Shown piece after piece: positions 7,179-13,948 of a stretch of DNA of 14,193 nucleotides (the stretch's first letter is position 1; the number at the start of each line of letters is the position of its first letter). The position numbers and the translations under genes are program-made. Location of the stretch: the NCBI GenBank assembly GCA_019114715.1, contig DXEZ01000335.1, positions 1-14,193 on the forward strand, written 5' to 3'. The DNA comes from Candidatus Sphingobacterium stercoripullorum (lineage in GTDB: Bacteria > Bacteroidota > Bacteroidia > Sphingobacteriales > Sphingobacteriaceae). Under the pieces are notes generated by a model, which saw only the letters and a list, made by a program, of their open reading frames with translations, searched no databases and was not told the origin of the DNA.

Positions 7179-8216
7179 ATGTTGCAATCAAAAATACAGG
7201 AGTACACAGAGGAGATTCGTGCATTTGCACCATCCAATAACGAGGACGTAGAGAACTTCAGACTGAAATTTTTAGTAGCCAAAGGAATTGTCAGAAACTT
7301 GTTTGAAGAGTTTAAGGGAGTTCCCTCCGAGCAAAAGCGTCTTTTAGGAAAGGAGCTTAATGAGTTGAAAAACTTGGCGGAGAGCACCTATGAAGAGGCT
7401 AAGCAGAAGTTTATAGATTCTTCCGATGGGGATGATACAGAGCATCTGGATTTAAGTCTTCCTGCCGAAGGGATGCAGTTGGGATCTAGACACCCGCTAT
7501 CACTAGTTCGCAAGGAAATTATAGGAATCTTTGCTAAGCTTGGGTTTGTGGTTTCTGAAGGACCTGAAATTGAAGACGACTGGCATAATTTTACTGCATT
7601 GAACTTCCCACCTGAACACCCTGCTAGGGATATGCAGGATACCTTTTTTATTAGTAATGATAAAGAGAACCCCATTGCCTTACGCACCCATACCTCGTCT
7701 GTTCAAGTGAGGATGATGGAGCAGGGGAAACCTCCTTTTAGAGCCATTATGCCGGGCAGGGTTTATAGAAACGAGGCGATTTCTGCTCGTGCTCATTGTT
7801 TCTTTCATCAAGTTGAAGGACTGTATGTGGATAAAGAAGTGTCATTTGCGGACTTAAAGCAAACTTTGTTTTATTTTGTGCAAGAACTTTTTGGTGAAGG
7901 TACCAAAGTGCGTTTTAGGCCATCCTATTTTCCGTTTACTGAACCTTCTGCTGAAATGGATATTTCCTGTAGTATATGCAAAGGGAAAGGTTGTCAATTG
8001 TGTAAACAATCAGGCTGGGTAGAGATTTTAGGCTGCGGTATGGTTGATCCACAGGTTTTGGAAAATTGCGGAATTGATTCCGAAGAATTTTCAGGATTTG
8101 CTTTCGGTATGGGAATAGAGAGAATTGCAAACCTTAAATACGAAATCCGTGACTTAAGGCTTTTCTCAGAAAATGATCTTCGCTTTTTGAGTCAATTTGA
8201 TAGCGAATTGATATAA
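7179..8216 (+). CDS. pheS: Phenylalanyl-tRNA synthetase alpha subunit
   Basis: The catalytic alpha subunit of the (alpha-beta)2 class II phenylalanyl-tRNA synthetase, which charges tRNA-Phe. The N-terminal coiled-coil tRNA-binding arm (about 1-85) is followed by the catalytic core: GFVVSEGPEIEDDWHNF, PARDMQDTF, RTHTSSVQVRMM (about 169-180), the motif 2 region with GRVYRNEAISARAH (about 195-208), FPFTEPSAEMDI, and motif 3 GFAFGMGIERIANL (about 306-319). A four-cysteine element CSICKGKGCQLC (about 264-275) matches the form seen in Bacillus and Bacteroidota enzymes. The length of 345 is normal. pheT is not adjacent, consistent with the unlinked pheS and pheT of this phylum. A TetR gene follows after 23 bases. 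Confidence 0.97.
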   Translation: MLQSKIQEYTEEIRAFAPSNNEDVENFRLKFLVAKGIVRNLFEEFKGVPSEQKRLLGKELNELKNLAESTYEEAKQKFIDSSDGDDTEHLDLSLPAEGMQLGSRHPLSLVRKEIIGIFAKLGFVVSEGPEIEDDWHNFTALNFPPEHPARDMQDTFFISNDKENPIALRTHTSSVQVRMMEQGKPPFRAIMPGRVYRNEAISARAHCFFHQVEGLYVDKEVSFADLKQTLFYFVQELFGEGTKVRFRPSYFPFTEPSAEMDISCSICKGKGCQLCKQSGWVEILGCGMVDPQVLENCGIDSEEFSGFAFGMGIERIANLKYEIRDLRLFSENDLRFLSQFDSELI

Positions 8217-8239
8217 CCTAATTGTTTTAGTTGGGGTTA

Positions 8240-8848
8240 ATGCTTAATGTTTTGTTGGAGAATAGAAAAATAGAAGCTGAAGGGGTAATTCGAGATATTA
8301 AAAAGTCCGCAAAGGAACTGTTTAGGCGTTTTGGTTTTAATAAGACGAGTGTAAGCACCTTAGCTTCTCATGCCCATGTGGCTAAAGCAACAATTTATAA
8401 ATACTTCGGTAGCAAAGATGAAATCCTACATAGTGTACTAATAGATTATATCCAGGATAACGTGCAAGATATCCTGACAAAAAATGTCAATGATACGGAC
8501 CTGCAGTCTTTTTTAGCCAATACTATTTTACGTGTTAGCAGGATAACCTATACCGTCTGTAATGAGTTTATCGGTTGGGAGTTTATAAGAGAGTCCGCCA
8601 ATGCGCAGGAATATTTAAAACGCTTATCTGAGGATCTGGAGTTTTTACTGTTAAGATCCTTCCTTGCGAACGATACCATTGCCTCTAAAGTGTCGGAGGA
8701 CCGATTAACCTTTTTAATTAAAAGTAGCAAGAGCATAGTTTTTTCTTTTGCTTTTACTTCTGTATCCGAAGCAGATGTTCGGAAAAACTTCATTTCTTTT
8801 CAAAAAGAAATTCTTCCCTACTTAGTTACAGCAACATTACACGAATAA
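8240..8848 (+). CDS. TetR/AcrR family transcriptional regulator
   Basis: A 202-residue one-component regulator. The N-terminal TetR helix-turn-helix domain spans about residues 14-62: a first helix (IKKSAKELFRRFGFNKTSV), then STLASHAHVAKATIYKYFGSKDEIL, with the usual ATIYKYFGSK recognition helix and following turn. The rest is the variable helical ligand-binding and dimerisation domain, so the effector cannot be told. I chose the ATG at 8240; an in-frame TTG at 8231 would add three residues. It lies 23 bases after pheS, so cotranscription is likely. The pheS-TetR pairing has no obvious functional logic. The next gene, rlmD, is preceded by a direct repeat that might be a binding site for this protein; that is speculative. 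Confidence 0.88.
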   Translation: MLNVLLENRKIEAEGVIRDIKKSAKELFRRFGFNKTSVSTLASHAHVAKATIYKYFGSKDEILHSVLIDYIQDNVQDILTKNVNDTDLQSFLANTILRVSRITYTVCNEFIGWEFIRESANAQEYLKRLSEDLEFLLLRSFLANDTIASKVSEDRLTFLIKSSKSIVFSFAFTSVSEADVRKNFISFQKEILPYLVTATLHE

Positions 8849-8852
8849 AGTG

Positions 8853-8860
8853 TATTTTTG
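8853..8860 (+). promoter_or_regulatory. -7 box for rlmD
   Basis: TATTTTTG is an exact TAnnTTTG match, predicting a start of transcription near 8866 and a leader of about 34 bases to the ATG at 8900. No convincing -33 box is present. The element is part of the first copy of the repeat at 8855-8877. Confidence 0.4.
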
Positions 8861-8877
8861 CGTGATTTTTTGCGTGA
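8855..8877 (+). repeat. Tandem direct repeat TTTTTGCGTGA in the rlmD leader
   Basis: TTTTTGCGTGA occurs at 8855-8865 and again at 8867-8877, a spacing of 12 bases, overlapping the predicted -7 box and transcription start of rlmD. It could be a regulator site or the outcome of a small duplication. Confidence 0.4.
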
Positions 8878-8899
8878 AATTGGCTTTTAAAGTATTAAA

Positions 8900-10303
8900 A
8901 TGAAAAAGAAAAATCAAGTTTTAGAAGGTATTGAGATTGTCGATATTGCAGACCAAGGTAAAGGGGTTGCCAAGGTAGATGGATTGGTTTGTTTTGTAAG
9001 CCATGCAATTCCTGGAGACAAGGTTGATGCCCAGGTGTTCAAGAAGAAGAAAAGCTTCTTGGAAGCTAGGCTTCTGAATATTCAGACACCTTCTGAGGAT
9101 CGAGTGGAGCCCTTTTGTAGTCACTTTGGGGTCTGTGGCGGATGTAAATGGCAACATATGGACTATAAAGCACAACTACGTTTTAAGCAAAGCCACGTTT
9201 ACAATGCCTTGAGTCGAATTGCTCATTTGGATATTTCCACATGCATGGAGTCAATTTTACCTTCTAAAAACACACAATATTATAGGAATAAATTGGAATA
9301 TACTTTTTCCAATAAAAGATGGTTCGTGGATAAACCAGTCGAAGGACAGCAAGATGAGTCTTCGAATGCTTTAGGCTTTCACGTTCCAGGTAGATTTGAT
9401 AAAATAATAGGTATCGAGCATTGCTACTTGCAACGTGAGCCGTCTAATAATATCCGAAATGGAATTTATGAGTACGCTGAAAAAGCTGGTATCAGTTTTT
9501 ATGATCTAAGACGACATGAAGGGGCTTTAAGGAATTTAATCATCCGAACCTCTACAACAGGGGAGGTTATGGTAGTCGTTATTTTTGCTTACCCAGAAGA
9601 AAATCAAGTTGATTCTTTGATGGGCTATGTGCAAGAAAGCTTTCCTGAGATTACATCTTTGCAGTATGTGATCAACCAAAAGAAGAATGATACTATTTTT
9701 GATCAAGATGTGTATTTGTATCACGGTCAAGACTGTATATATGAGCAAATGGAAGGCTTGCGCTTTAAGATTAGCGTTAAATCCTTTTACCAAACTAATT
9801 CAGAGCAGGCTTACGAACTGTATAAAATTGTTCGGGAGTTCGCTGGCTTAAAAGGAAATGAGCTTGTCTTTGATCTATACACTGGAGCAGGAACGATCGC
9901 GCAGTTTGTGGCACGTGATGCCAAACACGTCGTTGGTATAGAGTATGTTGAGTCGGCAATTGCAGATGCGAAAGAAAATGCGAAGCTCAATGGAATTACT
10001 AATGCAGAGTTCTTTGCTGGCGATATGAAAGATGTTTTAACTGCAGAGTTTGTAGAGGAGCATGGAAAGCCGGATGTGATTATTACCGATCCGCCTCGGG
10101 CAGGGATGCACCCCAAGGTTGTGGAGAGAATTTTAGAGATTGCCTCACCAAAGGTTGTTTACGTCAGCTGCAACCCATCAACTCAAGCTAGAGATCTTGA
10201 AGTGCTCTCAAGCTTGTATGAGGTGGAGCGAGTTAAACCCGTGGATATGTTTCCACATACCCAACATATTGAAAACGTAGTCTTGCTAAAATTAAAACAA
10301 TGA
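8900..10303 (+). CDS. rlmD: 23S rRNA (uracil-5-)-methyltransferase, RlmD/TrmA family
   Basis: A 467-residue SAM-dependent RNA m5U methyltransferase; homology favours RlmD (23S rRNA U1939), though Bacteroidota members of this family may have other uridine targets. It starts with a TRAM RNA-binding domain (about 1-60). The 4Fe-4S cysteines follow: CSHFGVCGGC (72, 78, 81) and EHCYLQ near 174. The methyltransferase domain has SFYQTNSEQA, the SAM motif DLYTGAGTIAQF near 324-335, TDPPRAGMHP near 395-404, and the catalytic cysteine in YVSCNPS near 424. The C-terminal HIENVVLLKL contains the glutamate used as general base. All catalytic positions are present. The TGA stop overlaps the ATG of the next gene, indicating translational coupling. 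Confidence 0.9.
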   Translation: MKKKNQVLEGIEIVDIADQGKGVAKVDGLVCFVSHAIPGDKVDAQVFKKKKSFLEARLLNIQTPSEDRVEPFCSHFGVCGGCKWQHMDYKAQLRFKQSHVYNALSRIAHLDISTCMESILPSKNTQYYRNKLEYTFSNKRWFVDKPVEGQQDESSNALGFHVPGRFDKIIGIEHCYLQREPSNNIRNGIYEYAEKAGISFYDLRRHEGALRNLIIRTSTTGEVMVVVIFAYPEENQVDSLMGYVQESFPEITSLQYVINQKKNDTIFDQDVYLYHGQDCIYEQMEGLRFKISVKSFYQTNSEQAYELYKIVREFAGLKGNELVFDLYTGAGTIAQFVARDAKHVVGIEYVESAIADAKENAKLNGITNAEFFAGDMKDVLTAEFVEEHGKPDVIITDPPRAGMHPKVVERILEIASPKVVYVSCNPSTQARDLEVLSSLYEVERVKPVDMFPHTQHIENVVLLKLKQ

Positions 10304-10713
10304 GTAATATGAAGCCTGAAGATCTTTTATATAATGCAGGAAGTGAGGGGAGAGAAGATCCAAAATCTAAAAGCCCCTTGGTTAGCCTTCAAAAAGACCT
10401 GGAGTTTTATGAAGAGGCGATACAGGAGGTTTCTTTAGAGCTGCTAGGCCAAGGGTATACCAAGCACCCTATCTTTATAGCGCATCAACACGAGGTTAGC
10501 GTTGGAGAAAAGATTTTAGATCACCTAGAACTAGGTACGCAGTGGACTATCCATGCGAGCTCTCTGGAGGAACTCACTGAAAAAGGATTGATTCAAGAGG
10601 AAAAGAAAGACCACTTTATAAAACAATTTAAAGATCCTAACCAGTATGCCTGTCTTTTGGTTATTGTACCACAAGGAGCAAACTTTGTATATTATCCCTA
10701 TGGCAAGGCTTAA
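10300..10713 (+). CDS. Conserved uncharacterised protein coupled to rlmD
   Basis: A 137-residue soluble protein whose ATG overlaps the rlmD stop as ATGA; a second in-frame ATG at 10309 is possible. There is no signal peptide or membrane segment. After a disordered, charged N-terminus (about 1-25) comes a compact region beginning SPLVSLQKDLEFYEEAIQ, then GYTKHPIFIAHQHEVSVGEKIL, LGTQWTIHASSLEEL, and a C-terminal strand-like CLLVIVPQGANFVYYPY. I recognise this pattern from Bacteroidota hypothetical proteins, where the HPIF(I/V)AHQ-EV and W-IHAS-LEE blocks recur, but I know of no function. There is no enzyme motif I can name. The overlap suggests that it is made together with the rRNA methyltransferase, so a link to translation or ribosome biology is a fair guess only. 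Confidence 0.85.
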   Translation: MSNMKPEDLLYNAGSEGREDPKSKSPLVSLQKDLEFYEEAIQEVSLELLGQGYTKHPIFIAHQHEVSVGEKILDHLELGTQWTIHASSLEELTEKGLIQEEKKDHFIKQFKDPNQYACLLVIVPQGANFVYYPYGKA

Positions 10714-10759
10714 GGCCAAGGTTTAATCTTTTTTAACATAATATAGTCTTAGCTATTGT

Positions 10760-10767
10760 TACTTTAG
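10760..10767 (+). promoter_or_regulatory. Possible -7 box for the 10772 gene
   Basis: TACTTTAG differs from TAnnTTTG at one position and ends 4 bases before the ATG at 10772, the same close arrangement as for pheS. There is no good -33 box at 19-21 bases. Confidence 0.3.
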
Positions 10768-10771
10768 CAAT

Positions 10772-11548
10772 ATGTTGATAGTAAGAACACTCCTATTTGT
10801 AATTTTAAGTTTTGCGCTGATAATGAATTCTTATGCGCAAAGAGATACGACTGTGCAGGTTCAGGAGCAGAGTAGAGTATCGGGAGTGTTGCTGGAAAAA
10901 GGTACGGGAACCCGGCTTTCAGATGTCAATGTTAAAAACCTGAACACCAATCAAAGTACGCGATCCAATATGCACGGGGTCTTCTATATAGAGGCCTCAA
11001 CTGGGGATAGCTTGCAATTTACTAAAGTCGGGTACGGACCAGTTAAGTCTGTATTGAATACTCTTAGTGATATTTTAATTGAAATGCAATCGGGTGTCTC
11101 CATAGAAACTGTTGTTATTAACCGTAAAACACGAGAGGGTGAACTGCAAGATCTGCTGGACCAATACCGTAAAAAAGGGGTATACAATCAAGGGAAAAAT
11201 ACCGTTGGAACGTATTTGGGGAGTCCAGCTACAGCCATATATAACCTGTTTAGTAAAGACTCTAAAAATGCTAGGCGTTTTAAAAAATACATAGACCGCG
11301 AGGAGCAGGAGCTTAAAGTCGATAGAATATTCAATAAGGAACTGGTGAAATCTTTGACTGGGCTTCAAGAAGAAAAAGAATTGGAGGCCTTTATGTCCAT
11401 GTATAGGCCGAGCTATACCGTAGCATCAAGCTGGGGGCAATATGAGCTTTACAGTTATATTACCCGATCTTTTGAACGGTGGGAGAAAGACGGGAGACCT
11501 AAGCCTCAGCCACTCCCGAAGCTAGATATACCAAAACAAGAAAAATAA
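10772..11548 (+). CDS. Exported CarboxypepD_reg-like domain protein
   Basis: A 258-residue exported protein. The N-terminus is a signal peptide (TLLFVILSFALIMNSYAQ, cleavage likely after SYA at about residue 22). Residues about 37-107 form a carboxypeptidase-D regulatory-like beta-sandwich: VSGVLLEKGTGTRLSDVNV, STRSNMHGVFYIEASTGDSLQFTKVGY and ILIEMQSGV, the fold found at the N-terminus of SusC/TonB-dependent receptors but here without a barrel. The remaining 150 residues are charged and mostly helical (RKTREGELQDLLDQYRKKG, ARRFKKYIDREEQEL) and end in a proline- and lysine-rich tail; I recognise no domain there. It probably acts in the periplasm or at the outer membrane. The function is unknown. 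It is 58 bases after the 137-aa gene and in the same direction. Confidence 0.82.
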   Translation: MLIVRTLLFVILSFALIMNSYAQRDTTVQVQEQSRVSGVLLEKGTGTRLSDVNVKNLNTNQSTRSNMHGVFYIEASTGDSLQFTKVGYGPVKSVLNTLSDILIEMQSGVSIETVVINRKTREGELQDLLDQYRKKGVYNQGKNTVGTYLGSPATAIYNLFSKDSKNARRFKKYIDREEQELKVDRIFNKELVKSLTGLQEEKELEAFMSMYRPSYTVASSWGQYELYSYITRSFERWEKDGRPKPQPLPKLDIPKQEK

Positions 11549-11569
11549 TCAAAGCCTGGTTTTAGGCGT

Positions 11570-11585
11570 TTGGCACCCCATTTGT
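11570..11585 (+). promoter_or_regulatory. Candidate sigma-54 (-24/-12) promoter of the OmpA lipoprotein gene
   Basis: TTGGCACCCCATTTGT resembles the sigma-54 consensus TTGGCAC-N5-TTGC: the -24 half is perfect, the GG-to-G spacing of 10 bases is right, and only the last base of the invariant GC differs (GT). Transcription would start near 11597, giving a leader of about 45 bases. A competing primary-sigma box, TATCTTAG (11587-11594, one mismatch), overlaps the downstream side. Confidence 0.3.
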
Positions 11586-11642
11586 GTATCTTAGAATAAG
11601 ATAGAACAAGAACAACATTTTTTGGATTTAAACAGAATCGTT

Positions 11643-12335
11643 ATGAAAATAAACAAGAAATTAGCTGTTTACGGTCTTGCGGTAGCTACTTCCGCATTTT
11701 TATGGACCGGTTGTGCAACCATTCAGAACGCTAGCCACACTACAAAAGGTACGGCTATTGGTACTGCAGGTGGTGCCGCTGTTGGTGCCGCTATTGGTGG
11801 TAAGGCGGGAAATACAGCTGTCGGAGCAATTGCCGGTGCAGTTCTCGGCGGTGCTGCAGGAGCACTTATAGGAAAGAAAATGGACAGGCAGGCGCAAGAG
11901 ATTGAAAACTCAGTTGCAGGAGCAGAAGTTATAAAAGCAGATGAGGGTATTATCGTTAAGTTTGATGAGGGTATTCTTTTTGACTTTAACTCAAGCGAAC
12001 TAAAGGCTTCAGCAAAGACAAACATCAGTAAACTTGCAGAAACGCTAAATAAAGAGCCAGGTACAGAAATTTTAGTGATCGGCCATACAGATAATGTGGG
12101 TACTTTACAAGTGAACCAAAGAGTTTCCGAATCGCGTGCTAATGCTGTGAAGAAGTATGCTGTTTCTCAAGGGGTCGCCTCTTCTAGGATTCAAACTGAA
12201 GGTAAAAACTTTTCAGAACCCATTGCCTCGAACGATAGCGACGCAGGGAGAGCTGAAAATAGAAGAGTAGAAATAGTTATTGTTGCAGGTTCAGAAATGC
12301 AAAAAGAAGCAAAGCAAGAAGCTGGGCAGTATTAG
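11643..12335 (+). CDS. OmpA-family lipoprotein with glycine zipper (YiaD-like)
   Basis: A 231-residue lipoprotein. A signal peptide ends in the lipobox LWTGC with the lipidated cysteine at 24. Residues about 38-82 are a glycine zipper (GTAIGTAGGAAVGAAIGG onward), a hydrophobic Gly/Ala-rich stretch that can insert in or pack on a membrane. The C-terminal half (about 110-220) is an OmpA domain: FDFNSSELKASAK, GHTDNVG, NQRVSESRANAVKKYA, and AENRRVEIVI, including the aspartate and arginine that bind diaminopimelate in peptidoglycan. It should tether the outer membrane to the wall. After the cysteine comes ATIQN, without the acidic/lysine surface-export signal described for Bacteroidota, so a periplasm-facing location is favoured. 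I chose the ATG at 11643 because it gives a standard lipoprotein signal; a TTG at 11622 would add seven residues. A terminator follows. Confidence 0.93.
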   Translation: MKINKKLAVYGLAVATSAFLWTGCATIQNASHTTKGTAIGTAGGAAVGAAIGGKAGNTAVGAIAGAVLGGAAGALIGKKMDRQAQEIENSVAGAEVIKADEGIIVKFDEGILFDFNSSELKASAKTNISKLAETLNKEPGTEILVIGHTDNVGTLQVNQRVSESRANAVKKYAVSQGVASSRIQTEGKNFSEPIASNDSDAGRAENRRVEIVIVAGSEMQKEAKQEAGQY

Positions 12336-12360
12336 GAAAATAATTTTATCGTAAAAATAT

Positions 12361-12402
12361 AAAACATGAGACCGTACAAGATAGGTTCTCATGTTTTTTT
12401 TT
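12361..12402 (+). terminator. Rho-independent terminator after the OmpA lipoprotein gene
   Basis: AACATGAGACC and GGTTCTCATGTT pair as an 11-bp stem with one bulged base around a loop of about 10 bases, followed by a run of nine or ten T. It lies about 25 bases after the lipoprotein stop and ends the plus-strand series before miaB. Confidence 0.88.
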
Positions 12403-12428
12403 AACCTTCTCTGACACATTGTCATTAT

Positions 12429-12461
12429 TTTGCTTGAATATGCTTAACTTTGTACACTTTG
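12429..12461 (+). promoter_or_regulatory. Promoter region of miaB
   Basis: Two overlapping candidates are visible. TAACTTTG (12445-12452) is an exact TAnnTTTG match with TTG at 12419-12421, 23 bases upstream. TACACTTTG (12453-12461) has one extra base inside the box but sits 20 bases after TTTG (12429-12432). Either gives a short leader before the ATG at 12478. Confidence 0.5.
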
Positions 12462-12477
12462 AATAAAAGAAGTTGAT

Positions 12478-13911
12478 ATGAAAGAAGTAGATAGAATACA
12501 TTTTGGTTCCCCTTTAGAGGAATCTCGTCAAGGGGAGGTGTTAGATATGCAAGCCCCAGAAGAGCATATTAAAGAAGAAAGACGTAAATTATATATAGAA
12601 AGTTACGGTTGTCAAATGAATTTCTCTGATAGTGAAATCGTAGCATCCATCTTGATGGATCAAGGATTTGAAACCATTGGAGATTATAAAGAGGCCGACG
12701 TTGTATTTGTAAACACCTGTTCCATACGGGAAAATGCGGAGCAAAGAGTCAGGAACCGCTTAAAAGAATTTGAAGCGGCAAAGCAACGTAAGCCAGGAAT
12801 GATTATTGGCGTATTGGGCTGTATGGCAGAACGTCTAAAAGCCAGGTTTTTAGAAGAAGAAAAGCTGGTGGACTTAGTTGTAGGCCCAGACGCGTATAGA
12901 GATTTGCCGAATTTGATTCAACAGGTAGACGACGGAAGCCGTGCAGTCAATGTATTGCTTTCTAGAGAGGAAACTTATGCGGATATAAGCCCAGTTCGTT
13001 TGAACTCCAACGGTGTAAGCGCATTCATCTCTATAATGAGAGGATGTGATAATATGTGTTCGTTTTGCGTGGTGCCGTTCACTAGAGGTAGGGAAAGAAG
13101 TAGAGATCCAGAATCTATCGTAAAAGAAGCACAAGATCTATACAATGCGGGTTACAGAGAGGTAACGCTCCTGGGGCAAAATGTGGACTCCTATAAATTC
13201 AAGTGCAATGAAGGGACTAGAACCGTAAACTTTGCACAGCTCCTTGAAAAGGTGGCGCTGGTACATCCAGATCTTCGTGTAAGGTTCTCCACTTCTCACC
13301 CTAAAGATATCACCAATGAGGTGCTTTATGCTATTGCAAAATATGAAAATATCTGTAAGTATATACACTTACCTGTACAATCAGGTAACTCCAGGGTTCT
13401 TGAGTTAATGAATAGAACATACGACCGTGAGTGGTACTTAGAAAGAGTAGATGCTATTAGACGTATTATCCCGGACTGTGGAATCTCAACGGATATCATC
13501 ACAGGTTTCTGTTCAGAAACAGTAGAAGAGCATGAGGACACCTTGAGCATTATGGATCATGTCAAATATGATTTTGCATATATGTTTGCCTATTCGGAAA
13601 GACCGGGCACACTGGCAGCGAAAAGATACGAAGATGACGTGCCGGAGGAGGAGAAAAAAAGAAGGTTAACAGAAGTCGTGAACAAGCAACGAGAGCACAG
13701 TCTTTATAGATTAGAGAACTTCGTTGGGAAAGTTCATAAAGTGTTGATTGAAGGATTTTCTAAGCGTTCCGATGAGGATTATTGTGGAAGGAACGATCAG
13801 AATACCATGATGGTTTTCCCAGTTGACGAACGCTTTAAGGTGGGGCAATACGTAAATGTATTAGCTGAAACATGTACTTCAGCCACCTTGATAGGAAGGA
13901 TTGTCGATTAA
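12478..13911 (+). CDS. miaB: tRNA-2-methylthio-N6-dimethylallyladenosine synthase MiaB
   Basis: MiaB is a radical-SAM methylthiotransferase that adds the 2-methylthio group to i6A at position 37 of tRNAs reading UNN codons. All cluster ligands are present: the N-terminal UPF0004 domain holds one 4Fe-4S cluster through Cys45 (YGCQMN), Cys81 (VNTCSIRENAE) and Cys115 (LGCMAERLK); the radical-SAM cluster is bound by C-x3-C-x2-C at 190, 194 and 197 (RGCDNMCSFC). A TRAM RNA-binding domain occupies about 415-477. SIRENAEQRV and FTRGRERSR favour MiaB over MtaB or RimO. At 477 residues it carries about 30 extra N-terminal residues before the methylthiotransferase domain, which is common in Bacteroidota. 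It stands after a terminator with its own promoter; the sigma-54 activator gene begins 37 bases after its stop. Confidence 0.97.
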   Translation: MKEVDRIHFGSPLEESRQGEVLDMQAPEEHIKEERRKLYIESYGCQMNFSDSEIVASILMDQGFETIGDYKEADVVFVNTCSIRENAEQRVRNRLKEFEAAKQRKPGMIIGVLGCMAERLKARFLEEEKLVDLVVGPDAYRDLPNLIQQVDDGSRAVNVLLSREETYADISPVRLNSNGVSAFISIMRGCDNMCSFCVVPFTRGRERSRDPESIVKEAQDLYNAGYREVTLLGQNVDSYKFKCNEGTRTVNFAQLLEKVALVHPDLRVRFSTSHPKDITNEVLYAIAKYENICKYIHLPVQSGNSRVLELMNRTYDREWYLERVDAIRRIIPDCGISTDIITGFCSETVEEHEDTLSIMDHVKYDFAYMFAYSERPGTLAAKRYEDDVPEEEKKRRLTEVVNKQREHSLYRLENFVGKVHKVLIEGFSKRSDEDYCGRNDQNTMMVFPVDERFKVGQYVNVLAETCTSATLIGRIVD

Positions 13912-13929
13912 AGTCTGGTCCTAGTTTTG
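13901..13929 (+). promoter_or_regulatory. Promoter of the sigma-54 activator gene
   Basis: TTG (13901-13903) and TAGTTTTG (13922-13929, exact TAnnTTTG match) are 18 bases apart, with the first overlapping the last codons of miaB. The expected start is near 13935, about 14 bases before the ATG at 13949. The gene may therefore be transcribed separately from miaB. Confidence 0.5.
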
Positions 13930-13948
13930 GATTAAAAAAGAAGTGAAG

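Noticed and set aside
7968..8004. Four-cysteine zinc-knuckle-like insert in PheS as a novelty
   Set aside because: The same CxxCxGxGCxxC element is present in Bacillus and other bacterial PheS proteins, so it is a known variant.
10696..10735. GGCTTAAGGCC followed by a T-run after the 137-aa gene
   Set aside because: Only a 3-bp stem is possible and the T-run is about 15 bases away.
11551..11572. GCCT-N6-AGGC hairpin after the CarboxypepD_reg-like gene
   Set aside because: A 4-bp stem with only three T after it; too weak to call a terminator.
11700..12025. Antisense frames rich in Ala, Pro, Cys, Ser and Thr opposite the lipoprotein
   Set aside because: Their low-complexity composition is the antisense image of the glycine/alanine zipper codons.
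12419..12434. Second sigma-54-like sequence (TTGTCA...TTTTGCT) before miaB
   Set aside because: The spacing is one base short and the GG of the -24 element is missing; primary-sigma boxes explain the region better.
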